A stretch of 55,785 bases of DNA. It comes from Syntrophaceae bacterium UBA4810. Lineage in GTDB: Bacteria > Desulfobacterota > Syntrophia > Syntrophales > Smithellaceae. Numbering within the stretch: position 1 is the stretch's first letter; the number at the start of each line of letters is the position of its first letter. The translations under genes were made by a program, and so were the position numbers. Where the stretch lies: assembly GCA_002402545.1 (NCBI GenBank), contig DHGA01000011.1, positions 1-55,785 on the forward strand, read 5' to 3'. Below, one piece after another: positions 33,446-42,645 of the stretch. The notes beneath the pieces are model-generated. The model saw only the letters and a program-made list of their open reading frames with translations, was not told where the DNA came from and did no database searches.

Positions 33446-36400
33446 ATGGTCAAAGTCACCCGCCCCGTCAAACAGGATAGTTATTTACGCCAGCGTCTTT
33501 TTGATCAACTTGATAAAATGCGCAAAAATCCGGCCATCTGGATTTCCGCCCCAGCGGGCGCGGGAAAAACCACGCTGGTCAGCAGTTATATCGGCAGCCG
33601 TAAGCTGCCCTGTCTATGGTATCAGTGCGACAAAGATGACAGCGATCCGGCCACATTCTTCTATTATATGGGGCGCGTCGCGCAAAAAGCCTCCCCGGGC
33701 AAACGAAAGCCCATGGCTCTTTTCACCCCGGAATATCAGCACGGATTAGAAGCATTCACCCGCAACTACTTTCAGCAGCTTTATTTAAGGCTAAAAAAAC
33801 CTTCCTTGCTGATATTGGATAATTATCAGGATGTTGCCGATGCCCCGGAATTTCTGAAGATCATAAAAACTGCTTTTGCCCACGTTCCTGATGGTGTGAA
33901 TATTATCGTCATCAGCCGCCACGATCCGCCCGATGCTTTAATTCGCCTGCAGGCCAATGACATTATGGATATCCTGCGCTGGCCGGATATCCGTTTAACC
34001 GAAGAAGAAGCGCGCGGCGTTATCCACGCGCGGGAAAAAACTCTGGCTTCCGAAGAAATCTTTGAGGACATCTACAAAATTTCCGAAGGCTGGGCGGCAG
34101 GTCTTGTGCTGATCGCCGCCTCACTGAAAAATCAAAAAAGCAGCAGCGCTTTTACCGGCAAGCAAAGCCACGATGAAATCATCTCTTATTTCGGGCAGGA
34201 AATATTTAACCATCTCGATACAAAAATGCAAAATTTCTTTCTGCGCACGGCTTTTCTGCCGTAGATGACGAAGCACATGGCAGAAGAAATAACCGGCGAT
34301 TCATCAGCGAGTGATATTCTCAATGAGGTGAACAGAAAAAATTATTTCATTTCACGCCATGGCCAGGCGGATCCTGTTTATGAATATCATCCGCTATATC
34401 AGGATTTTCTGCAGGCGCAGGCCAAAAAACTGCTGCTGCCTGCTGACTTAAGGGAACTCCGCGGAAAATCGGCTACGCTACTGGAACTAAATGGCCAGAC
34501 AGAAGCCGCTGTTTTCCAATTAAAAGAAATCGGCGAATGGAAAGCCATGGCGGACATTGTGCTGACTCACGCCCCGGGCATGCTCAATGAAGGGCGCCAT
34601 CGCCTGCTTCAGGAATGGCTGGAATTCATGCATCCGGATGCGGCACAGGCCATACCCTGGCTTATCTATTTCAGGGCGATGAGTATTATGCCTTTTAATC
34701 CGGCTACGGCTCAGGAGCTTTTCGAAGAGGCCTTTGATAAATTTCAGAAGCAGCAAGATCAATTCGGTGCAATGCTTTCCGCCTCCGGCGCAATTAATGC
34801 CATCTTTTGGGGATACGAAAATTTCGCGCCACTTGATCATTGGCGCGCGGGGCTCAATGAACTCGCGCAGGATATGGATTCATTCCCAGATCAACAAATA
34901 GAGGCATGGGTCACGGGCTGTCTGGTCATTGCTTCATCCTTAAGAGAAGTATATTCTCCAGAAACCGAAGTCTGGGAAAAGCGGGTGTTCACTATTGTGG
35001 AAACATCTGCTACCGCTAGCATCAAGGCCCAGGCCTTGTATTTAGTCTATTGGCATCAATTATTCTACAAGGGCATTCCCGATGCCTTGCCCGTGTTAAA
35101 TGAGTTACAACGCATGGCCAGTGCTTATGAAACCCAACCATTGGTATCCGCCTGCGCCCTGTTAGCAGAAGCCCAATATCATCTGTGCACCGGCCTGCAT
35201 GATAAAGTAATGGCCGCGGCCATAAAAGGCCTGGATATAGCTGAAAAAACCGGCGTTCACTCTGCGGACGTTTGGTATTATTTTTTTCTCATCATGAGTT
35301 ACAACAATCGCATGGATTACGCGGGAACCGATCCCTGGATCGACAAGATACAAAAAGACGTCAATACCTGGCCTAAATGGTCGAAATCTAGTTATCACTG
35401 GATAATGACGCAGAGAGAAATATTCAGAAAAGATTACACACGGGCTCTGTATGAAGGAGAACTGGGGCTCGATCTTGCGATTAAATCGGGGAATCCGTTC
35501 AGTATTGCCTCAAACCATTTGTCATTGGCGAATTTGTTCCATATCATTGGTAAGCGTCATGAAGCGCTGGAGCATCTTGAACAGGGACGCTCTTACGCTT
35601 TGCAAAGAAACTCTAAAGTCACCATGATTATTGTCCTGCTTCATGATGCCAAATTTGCATTCGATGACGGAGACGAGGCCAAGGGACTTTCCCTGCTTGG
35701 TCAATCACTTGCCCTGGCACGAGAAAGCGAGGTTGCCATACACTTGTCTTATAATCCGATGCTGGCGCTGAGCATGTGTGAAAAAGCGCTGGACGAAGGC
35801 ATCGAGGTCGACTTTGTTCAGCATATCATACGCCGGCGTCAGCTCATTCCGCAAAAATCACCTGTTCACATAGAACACTGGCCCTGGCCGGTGAAGATTT
35901 ACACCATGGGACGTTTCACCATTTTGATTGATGATGAACACTCGCCACCGCAGAGAAAAACAAAACAGACGCCGATCAAACTGCTTCAGGCGCTTATTGC
36001 TCTGGGCGGCCGTGATGTTTCCTGCGAAAAACTGTCTGATCTTCTTTGGCCGGATGCCGAAGGCGATACAGCCCATCATGCGTTGGAAACAACTTTGCAC
36101 CGCCTGCGCGGACTGCTTGGATATCCCGATGCCATTCGCCTGGCTAACGGCAAACTCACTTTGGATAACCGTTACTGCTGGGTGGACACCTGGGCTTTTG
36201 AGCGCTTGCTGGGACAGGCCGATAATTGCATTGCAGGGGCAAATGAAGAATCACGTAAAAAAGACCTGATAGAAAAAGCTACTTCTTTATAAAAGGGTGG
36301 ATTTTTCGCTGGGCAGCCGGAGGAATCATGGATGATTTCCCCTGCCGAACACTTGAAATCAAAATATTTCAAAAGTACTTGGTGGATGGTCAACTATTGG

Positions 36401-36637
36401 GAAAAAAGAAACCGGTGGGATGAGGCTGCGCAATATTGTGAAAACCTTCTGGCCGTTGATGAATGCCGCGAGGACATTTACCGCAAGCTCATGTTCTTAC
36501 ACAAGAATATGGAAAACAAGAGCGAGGCCCTGCTTGTTTATAAGCGTTGCCGCAAAAGTCTTTCTTCCGTGCTGGGAATAGAGCCTTCACTCGAAACACA
36601 GGCGTTATATAAGGCGCTACAGTCGGATAAATCTTAA
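33446..36637 (+). pseudogene. Large MalT-like ATPase/BTAD transcriptional regulator interrupted by two in-frame stop codons
   Basis: A single reading frame of about 1,060 codons encodes a STAND/MalT-type P-loop ATPase (IWISAPAGAGKTTLVSSYI) and helical TPR-like repeats. A winged-helix DNA-binding domain near 35.9-36.2 kb (YTMGRFTILIDD, QTPIKLLQALIALGG, LSDLLWPDAEGD) and a BTAD domain ending YRKLMFLHKNMENKSEALLVYKRCR follow. The frame is broken by TAG at 34262-34264 (between AFLP and MTKHM) and TAA at 36290-36292 (between EKATSL and KGGFFAG). Flanking protein is continuous on both sides of each stop, so both are point changes; the TAA sits where BTAD relatives usually have Tyr. GTG at 33437 is an alternative start. 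An ATG directly follows the TAG, so re-initiation is conceivable, but decay is the simpler reading. Confidence 0.85.
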
Positions 36638-36834
36638 AACCTGTTTATAATCAATTATTTGCGTCTCGATTTTTTAACCGGAATATTTTTTCATTTTTTT
36701 CCCAATCTGTGAGCTATCTGTAAGTCCCTCCGTGTAACAATCTGCGCGAAATTAATTTTATTAAAGAGGCCGGAATGCGCGGCGTATCTTAGCAGGCGGA
36801 AATATTAATCGTGGCAATGAAGGGAAGATAAACT

Positions 36835-37071
36835 ATGCGCTCTATAACAGCTTCTCCAAGGCAGTCACGCATATCTTTTGCCACCTATATTGTACGTATT
36901 TATCAGTTTGAAAAAAATAAGCCGCAGCGTCTGCTGGGAGTTGTGGAAGAAGTAGGGACAAGGAAAAAAAGCGCCTTTGCCGGCCATGATGAGCTTTGGG
37001 CCATTCTCAGCTCACCTAAGGCCGCCGGGATAAAAAGTGGAAAGGGAAATAAGCGAAATAAAAACATTTAA
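36835..37071 (+). CDS. Small protein of unknown function downstream of the regulator
   Basis: This 78-residue basic protein (ATYIVRIYQFEKNKPQRLLG, VVEEVGTRKKSAFAGHDELW) resembles short conserved proteins that, from memory, recur in deltaproteobacteria near BTAD regulators. It looks like a compact alpha/beta domain of about 55 residues with flexible ends. GAAGGGAAG precedes the ATG. No catalytic motif is evident. The OMP-like gene follows after 20 bp, so the two probably share a transcript. Confidence 0.65.
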   Translation: MRSITASPRQSRISFATYIVRIYQFEKNKPQRLLGVVEEVGTRKKSAFAGHDELWAILSSPKAAGIKSGKGNKRNKNI

Positions 37072-37091
37072 TAGAAAAAAGGAGGAAAGTT

Positions 37092-37796
37092 ATGAAAAAA
37101 TTATTTTGTTTGTCTGTATTTTTAGTTTTGGTTTTCGCATCATCTGGTTTTTGTCAGGATAAAGCCTATGATACCTACGGTATTTATCTTGGTCTTGTCG
37201 GCGGTTATGTTATTCCCACAGACGAAAGTGCAAAATTGACATTTCCAGCGGGTACTGTATTTAACCTTGACCCAGAATTAAAAAATGGTTTCCTATATGG
37301 GGCAAAAATCGGATGGCTCACCCCTTTCACCAAAAGGATTCTGGCTGTGGAATTAGAGTTCAATCGTCTGCAAAATAAATTTGATAGTGTCAATGATCCA
37401 ATTCTTCTAAATGGCGACATGAGCGGAAAAGCGGCCATCAACCTTTTTATGCTGAATCTGCTGGTCAGAAAACCAGATGGAAGATTTCATCCCTACGTTG
37501 GCGCCGGTGCCGGTTACGCTGATATAAAAGTTAGCGATATAATCATAAACACTATTACCGCTCCGGTTCCTGTATCTTTATCTGCCGGCAGCGACGGGGT
37601 GTTTGCTTACCAGGTCATGGCGGGAATTGATATCGACATTACCAAAAACTTTTTTTTAGGCATGGGTTATAAATACATTTCTCCTCAAAAGATTTCTTAT
37701 GACACTATTCTGACGGCTGTGGGACCTATCATGAGTACTATGAAACTGGATTATAGTTCTCACAACTTCGTGTTGAACATTGGTTACCTGTTCTAA
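37092..37796 (+). CDS. Outer-membrane beta-barrel protein
   Basis: The 234-residue protein has a clear signal peptide (MKKLFCLSVFLVLVFASSGFCQD) and then alternating amphipathic strands typical of an 8-stranded OmpX/OmpW-like barrel (GIYLGLVGGYVIP, FHPYVGAGAGYADI, FLGMGYKYISP). It ends with the Phe-terminated FVLNIGYLF expected for BAM-mediated insertion. AGGAGG precedes the ATG. Ligand and role are unknown. Confidence 0.88.
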   Translation: MKKLFCLSVFLVLVFASSGFCQDKAYDTYGIYLGLVGGYVIPTDESAKLTFPAGTVFNLDPELKNGFLYGAKIGWLTPFTKRILAVELEFNRLQNKFDSVNDPILLNGDMSGKAAINLFMLNLLVRKPDGRFHPYVGAGAGYADIKVSDIIINTITAPVPVSLSAGSDGVFAYQVMAGIDIDITKNFFLGMGYKYISPQKISYDTILTAVGPIMSTMKLDYSSHNFVLNIGYLF

Positions 37797-37848
37797 TTTG
37801 ATAAACTTTTGATAAAGTTGGAAGTGAAAGAGCGAAAGGCAAGCATCT

Positions 37849-37911
37849 AATAAACAAAGGGAACGGCTTTTTTAAACACAAAAACAAACAGAGCCGTCCC
37901 CTTTGTTTATT
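37849..37911. repeat. Long imperfect inverted repeat / terminator-like hairpin
   Basis: AATAAACAAAGGG (37849-37861) pairs with CCCTTTGTTTATT (37899-37911), then after one A/C mismatch ACGGCT (37863-37868) pairs with AGCCGT (37892-37897), enclosing a 23-nt A-rich loop. Nineteen of 20 positions pair. It lies between the OMP gene and a decayed gene that reads from the other strand. It may end the OMP transcript, although no T-run follows. Confidence 0.7.
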
Positions 37912-38320
37912 GTCTTTTCAGATACTGCATGGCGGCATCCTGAATGACGCCTACGATTGCCGCTGCAGGAAATTATTTTTTTGCAGAATCCGCAGAACTT
38001 CCGGCCAGGTTTTAACGACAGTTAGATCATCTTCATGCCCGATCCATTTGAGGCACGACGGCGTCGGCCGGGGGTTGAGCACGATTAATTTTTTCATCAT
38101 CCCCGGCATTCATTCTCCCTTTCGGCATAAACCTGTAGTGATGTCCTCCGTAATCCGTCCCCCAGGGACCGAACACATAATGCGGCACCTGGCCTTCCGG
38201 CGCGTCAGAAATAATTACGCCCACCCCTTTTTTATCGCCTCTTAATAGTTGCCGGATAAGGAGCAGGGCAATCCCCGCTTCGTTGGCCTTGACGATAACC
38301 GTTTTTTTGCGGCGTGGCAC
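37907..38320 (-). pseudogene. Frameshifted fragment resembling the C-terminal part of a DUF2088/LarA-like protein
   Basis: Three pieces in different frames read on from one another. The first is MPRRKKTVIVKANEAGIALL with VGVIISDAPEGQVPHYVFGPWGTDYGG. The second, in the next frame, is MKKLIVLNPRPTPSCLKWIGH with TVVKTWPEVLRILQKN. The third, after another shift, is VGVIQDAAMQYLKRQ and a stop at 37909-37907. Together they resemble, from memory, the C-terminus of lactate-racemase-domain (DUF2088) proteins, which show an xPxGQxxHYxFGxFG block, a later KTWxEVL and a DATIQYF-like end. The N-terminal part is missing; nothing recognisable lies in 38321-38466. It lies downstream of the SCP2-AMP-ligase cluster on the same strand. 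Confidence 0.65.
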
Positions 38321-38466
38321 AGCATGGCGCTAGCTGTACAGATTCTCCGCCGGATCATTTACCGGCTTCATGCCGATAGATTACCGCCGTCGCGAAGAAT
38401 CATCTTCTTTAACGCCCTTCTCTGTTTGGAAAAATGGTTTTTTAAACCTTCGCGCAGGGGCGATAG

Positions 38467-38958
38467 TTACACGCCCAGTTTGGAGCGGAAATCTTTCATG
38501 TGCGCTCGGTACTTTTCCACTTCATCGGCAGTCATATCATCGGGGAACCTCAGTTCCACCTGCGTCATGGCATCGACCAGCGTGTTGGAATGCGGAGCGA
38601 TATTCAGGATACCCACCTTGCTGCCGTGATCCAGCTTAATCTTCCCCAGCATAAAATCCGTGACAAACTTGGACTTTTTCGTGAGAATGTTTTTCCATTC
38701 CATAGGTGTTGCCGAAAGAATAAAGTCGCCGACTTTTTTGGCGTTCTCAGCGCTGATAAATTCAACTCTGGCCATCTTGCCGGATTCGAGCGCTGCTCCG
38801 AACAAGATATCCTGATCGATTCCCCATTTAGGTTCAGCCAAAACTTTGAAATAAACCGTCGATGTAAGTTTTTTAAGCGCTTTTTCAAACTTCGGGTTAT
38901 CCCTGTATGCCTGTGCAAAAGCCTCCAGCCATTCCGGTGTGCAGTAAGGTACGGACAT
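38467..38958 (-). CDS. SCP2 sterol/acyl carrier-like protein
   Basis: The 163-residue protein matches the SCP2-type lipid-binding fold found in bacterial acyl-CoA clusters. It begins PYCTPEWLEAFAQAYRDNP, and the C-terminal half has KFVTDFMLGKIKLDHGSKVG, the SCP2 amphipathic strand-helix. The N-terminal AFAQAYRDNPKFEKALKK block also occurs in proteins annotated as putative sterol carrier proteins. It would bind hydrophobic acyl or sterol ligands in the cytoplasm. It lies 42 bp after the acyl-CoA ligase gene on the same strand. Confidence 0.8.
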   Translation of the reverse strand: MSVPYCTPEWLEAFAQAYRDNPKFEKALKKLTSTVYFKVLAEPKWGIDQDILFGAALESGKMARVEFISAENAKKVGDFILSATPMEWKNILTKKSKFVTDFMLGKIKLDHGSKVGILNIAPHSNTLVDAMTQVELRFPDDMTADEVEKYRAHMKDFRSKLGV

Positions 38959-39000
38959 CGATTAAACCTCCCTTTCTAATTTTTTGGCATCAGCCGAGTG

Positions 39001-40674
39001 TTACGCTTTTTTGCCAAGAATATCTTTAAATTCTTCACGGAGCTCCTTTTTCCAGAGCTTTCCCGTTACCGTCATGGGCAAATCGTCTTTAAATACAACA
39101 ACTTTCGGGACTTCGTAATGAGCGAGTTTTTCCTTGCAGAGGTTGATGATTTCCTCCGCGGTAATTTTTCCGGTAAATTCCTCTTTCGCTCTGACAATCG
39201 CGACAACGCGCTCGCTTCCCTCCTTCTCCGGATCGGGAACACCGATTGTAACCACCATCTGGACACCGGGGTGGCGGAAAATCACCTCATCCACTTTGGT
39301 TGAATAAACTTTCAGCCCGGAAACATTAATCATATCTTTGATGCGGTCTGTTACATAGAAAAACCCCTCGCTGTCCATGTAGCCCAGGTCTCCGGTATGA
39401 AACCAACCTTCTTGAGTGAGACCCGAAGCATCGGGCCAGTACCCTTTCATTACCTGCGGACCACGAATCATGATTTCGCCGGTATCCCCGAAAGGAACAT
39501 CCTCGCCCGTGGCCGTATCCACAACACGGAAATCTGTATCGGGAACGGGAACACCGAGCCCGCGTTTTTCCTTGGACATAAAACCGGTAATTTTAGAAAA
39601 AGCGGAAGGATTAAGGGTCGCAATGGGTGCCGTTTCCGTCAAACCGTAACCCTCGGCGATGGGATTTCCCATATCTTTCATGACCGCTTCACGGACCGAT
39701 TCCGGAAGAGGCGCCGAGCCGGAAAAAAATAGACAGTTTACCCGGCCTATTTTGTAATTGCCGATCCGCATCAGCTGAGTGGGAATGGTGGGAATGAGAA
39801 ACGGGCGATGCTCTTTGATGGTATTCACAATGTTTTCTATATCGCGCGGGTCGGGAGCGATAATCACCCGCAGACTCCAGTGAGCAGCCTGGTGCACAAG
39901 CGCATGCCCGTAAGAATGAAAAAGGGGTATCGTGATGAAGACCGAGGACTTGCCGATGATCGCTCTGGACAATGGTTCCATCATCCAGGCCAGCCCTTGT
40001 ATAAGGTTCGCATACCTGTTGAAATGTGTAATCATGACGCCTTTGGGAAGCCCCGTAGCCCCGCCCGTGAAGGAAAGCTCACAGAGGTCATTGAGAGGAT
40101 CTATTTCCACCGCTACCGCCTTACCCATGTTTTCTTCAATCAGTTTTTTAAATTCCGCGACGCCTGCCGGAAGAGACGCATTTTTTATCTCCTCTGATCC
40201 AAAATCCGGAGCGATAATAATATTTTCCAGCGCCGTTTGTGGTTTCAGCGCCATTACCCGTTGTAAATCGGCTTCGCAACAAATGATAACACGGGCTCCG
40301 GACTGCGTCAGTTCATGTACGAGACCTTCGTCCGTCCTCGCCGTACTGGTGGGTACCGTGGCGGCGCCGGATTTAATGATCCCCCAATCACCGATGACAA
40401 ATTCAATACAATTAGGCAGAAAAAGGCAGACCCGGTCGCCACGTTTTATTCCCATGCCGGCCAGGGCAGAGGCAAAGGCATCCGCCTGTTGTTTCAGCTC
40501 TTTGTATGACATTGTCTTTTCATCGAGCTGCACGGCGGTTTTCCTGCCGTTTACTTCCGCGGCTTTGTCCAAGACTTTCCAGAGCGGCTCAACAGGATAA
40601 GGCGCACAACTTGCTTTCAGTTTGTAAGGCCCCAGTTTGTAGCTCTTCAGCCAAGGTTTGTCAGAATAGTTCAC
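39001..40674 (-). CDS. AMP-forming acyl-CoA synthetase (long-chain fatty acid-CoA ligase type)
   Basis: The 557-residue adenylating enzyme activates a carboxylic acid with ATP and CoA. It shows the P-loop-like motif SFTGGATGLPKGVMITH (about 205-221), IPLFHSYGH, the A5 motif GYGLTETAP, the A7 TGDLGYMDSEGFFYVTDR and the C-terminal catalytic Lys region TVTGKLWKKELRE. The first Thr/Ser-rich loop has GGA where many enzymes have SGT, a variant also seen in fadD-type ligases. The start is GTG with AGGAGA upstream. It sits 15 bp downstream of the AOR gene. Confidence 0.92.
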   Translation of the reverse strand: MNYSDKPWLKSYKLGPYKLKASCAPYPVEPLWKVLDKAAEVNGRKTAVQLDEKTMSYKELKQQADAFASALAGMGIKRGDRVCLFLPNCIEFVIGDWGIIKSGAATVPTSTARTDEGLVHELTQSGARVIICCEADLQRVMALKPQTALENIIIAPDFGSEEIKNASLPAGVAEFKKLIEENMGKAVAVEIDPLNDLCELSFTGGATGLPKGVMITHFNRYANLIQGLAWMMEPLSRAIIGKSSVFITIPLFHSYGHALVHQAAHWSLRVIIAPDPRDIENIVNTIKEHRPFLIPTIPTQLMRIGNYKIGRVNCLFFSGSAPLPESVREAVMKDMGNPIAEGYGLTETAPIATLNPSAFSKITGFMSKEKRGLGVPVPDTDFRVVDTATGEDVPFGDTGEIMIRGPQVMKGYWPDASGLTQEGWFHTGDLGYMDSEGFFYVTDRIKDMINVSGLKVYSTKVDEVIFRHPGVQMVVTIGVPDPEKEGSERVVAIVRAKEEFTGKITAEEIINLCKEKLAHYEVPKVVVFKDDLPMTVTGKLWKKELREEFKDILGKKA

Positions 40675-40689
40675 AGCATTTCTCCTTTA

Positions 40690-42573
40690 TCATTGCATCT
40701 TTTTCACATCTTCTAGCAGCCCATCCAAACCGAGCTCTTTTAGTTTATCCGGCGATGGTATGCCGGTGGCTAAATCCCAGCCGCGGTAGTTATAGTAAGC
40801 ATCCTTGAGCATTTCCAGCGTTTCTGCATCTAACACCATTCCTTCGGCGGGACCTTCCGGCAGAGGTTCTTTCATGAGTCTGTCCGGAAGTATATCGTCT
40901 TTTCTTCTTATACCCTCCCGGTTGCAGTATACCCGGCCCAGGTTGTAAATCCTCTCGCCACATTTTCTGAAATCATCAACGCTGAAATCAGTCCATCCAG
41001 TAGCGTTTCTGATAAGATCAACAAGGTCCTCAGCTTTAAGGAGAGCGCCCATAAATTTGCATCCGCCCAGAGCATCCAAAGAGGTCAGGGCATCCTCCAT
41101 ATCCATAAGAATTTTAGCCTCCTCCGGCTTGGCGTTCAGCGGATCTTCTATGCTGCTTTCCTCGACAATCAGTATCGGTGCGTCGATAAAAGTGGGTGCT
41201 TCAATAAATGCTGTGATATGATCACCGCCTCTGTTCGCCGTTACGAATCCCAAACCGCATATTTTTGCGGCGCGCGGATCGTAAGCCGGCAATTCTAGTC
41301 CCTTCACGTTCATGGCAAAAACGGATGAGCCGCCACCGAGTTTTTCCGCCATAACTTTTGTTCCTTCTGCCAACAAGTCGCCAATTCCTTCCCGCTTCGC
41401 GATTTTTTCCACAAGTTCGACAATGAGATCAGCGTCGCCGAATTTAATGTCGATGCCCCCGGTCATCTCTTTGGTCAAAATGCCTTTCTCAAAGCATTCC
41501 ATGGCAAAGGCAATGGATGATCCTGCTGAGATTGTATCGAGACCGTATTCGTTACAAAGATAGTTGGCCATGGTGACCGCATTCATGTCCGCTATGCCGC
41601 AACAGGCCCCGAACATGTTGGTCGTCTCATATTCCGGTCCCTCGCCACTCCTTCCCGCCCACTTGCCTTGCTTAATCGCCGTGCCACGGCCGCAGGCGAT
41701 GGGACAACCGAAACACGCCAATTCTTTAACCAGTACTTTTTCGGTCATGGCCTGCCCGTTCATTTCCTCAATCTGATCGAAGACACCTTTTTGCCAGTTC
41801 AGAGTGGGATATCCGCCCCGCGCGTTAACCATATCAGCAACCAGATTGGTCCCGAAAGCCTCGAATCCAACCTTGAGCACAGACTCATTGAGATAGCCAA
41901 TCTGCTTTTTGGAAATTTTCTTGAACTCCTCCGAGTCATGGAGTTCAATCTTGGTTTTACCGGAACAAACAACAGCCTTGAGTTTTTTGGAGCCCATCAC
42001 CGCTCCCAAACCGCAACGCCCTACGGCGCGATGGCTGTTATTCATGATGGCCGAGTATCTTACAAGGTTTTCTCCTGCCTGGCCGATAGAGGCGGTAATG
42101 GGTTTTGGAACCGCGCCTTTCTGAATAATGTCCTCCGTTTCATTGACGCTTTTTCCCCACAGATGCCCCGCGTCTTTGAGCGTTGCTTTGCCGTCAGCGA
42201 TTTCCAGGTACACCGGTTTTGGCGAAACTCCTTCGATAATGATTCCGTCATAACCGCTTCTTTTGAGCATAGGACCGAAGTTTCCGCCGGAGTTTCCATG
42301 CCCCCATATCCCGGTCAGGGGCGACTTGGCGACAACGGAATAACGGGCGGCGCTGGCCGATGTTGTCCCCGTAAGCGGCCCGGTCATGAAAATAAGTTTA
42401 TTATCTGCCCCCAGGGGATCCACGCCGGCAGGGACTTCTTCATATAGGTAACTCGTGGCAATCCCCACGCCGCCGAGATATTTACGCATTTTGTCTTCCG
42501 AGATGCGCTCTTCGGATATTGATCCTTTGGTCAGGTTAACCCTCAATATCTTTCCCATAAAACCATTTCCCAT
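40690..42573 (-). CDS. aor: Aldehyde:ferredoxin oxidoreductase (tungsten pterin enzyme)
   Basis: The 627-residue protein oxidises aldehydes to carboxylic acids and reduces ferredoxin; reverse acid reduction is also known for the family. The N-terminal half has MGKILRVNLTKG, IFMTGPLTGT and GHGNSGGNFGPMLK, the pterin-binding region. The [4Fe-4S] ligands are Cys287, Cys290 and Cys294 (CFGCPIAC) and Cys505. The second pterin motif is LELPAYDPRAAK (around 428-437). All key residues are present and length is normal. The gene is followed by the acyl-CoA ligase and preceded by a GMC oxidoreductase, so its aldehyde may come from an alcohol. Confidence 0.95.
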   Translation of the reverse strand: MGNGFMGKILRVNLTKGSISEERISEDKMRKYLGGVGIATSYLYEEVPAGVDPLGADNKLIFMTGPLTGTTSASAARYSVVAKSPLTGIWGHGNSGGNFGPMLKRSGYDGIIIEGVSPKPVYLEIADGKATLKDAGHLWGKSVNETEDIIQKGAVPKPITASIGQAGENLVRYSAIMNNSHRAVGRCGLGAVMGSKKLKAVVCSGKTKIELHDSEEFKKISKKQIGYLNESVLKVGFEAFGTNLVADMVNARGGYPTLNWQKGVFDQIEEMNGQAMTEKVLVKELACFGCPIACGRGTAIKQGKWAGRSGEGPEYETTNMFGACCGIADMNAVTMANYLCNEYGLDTISAGSSIAFAMECFEKGILTKEMTGGIDIKFGDADLIVELVEKIAKREGIGDLLAEGTKVMAEKLGGGSSVFAMNVKGLELPAYDPRAAKICGLGFVTANRGGDHITAFIEAPTFIDAPILIVEESSIEDPLNAKPEEAKILMDMEDALTSLDALGGCKFMGALLKAEDLVDLIRNATGWTDFSVDDFRKCGERIYNLGRVYCNREGIRRKDDILPDRLMKEPLPEGPAEGMVLDAETLEMLKDAYYNYRGWDLATGIPSPDKLKELGLDGLLEDVKKMQ

Positions 42574-42645
42574 AATTCCTCCTGCAAATGACTGCTAAGT
42601 TCCTTTATAAAGGGGCTTGCCCCTCATGCAATTTATTATTAATTC

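Noticed and set aside
34262..34264. TAG in the regulator gene read as pyrrolysine
   Set aside because: The same gene also has a TAA stop, and no pyl genes or methylamine context appear in the window. Point mutation is simpler.
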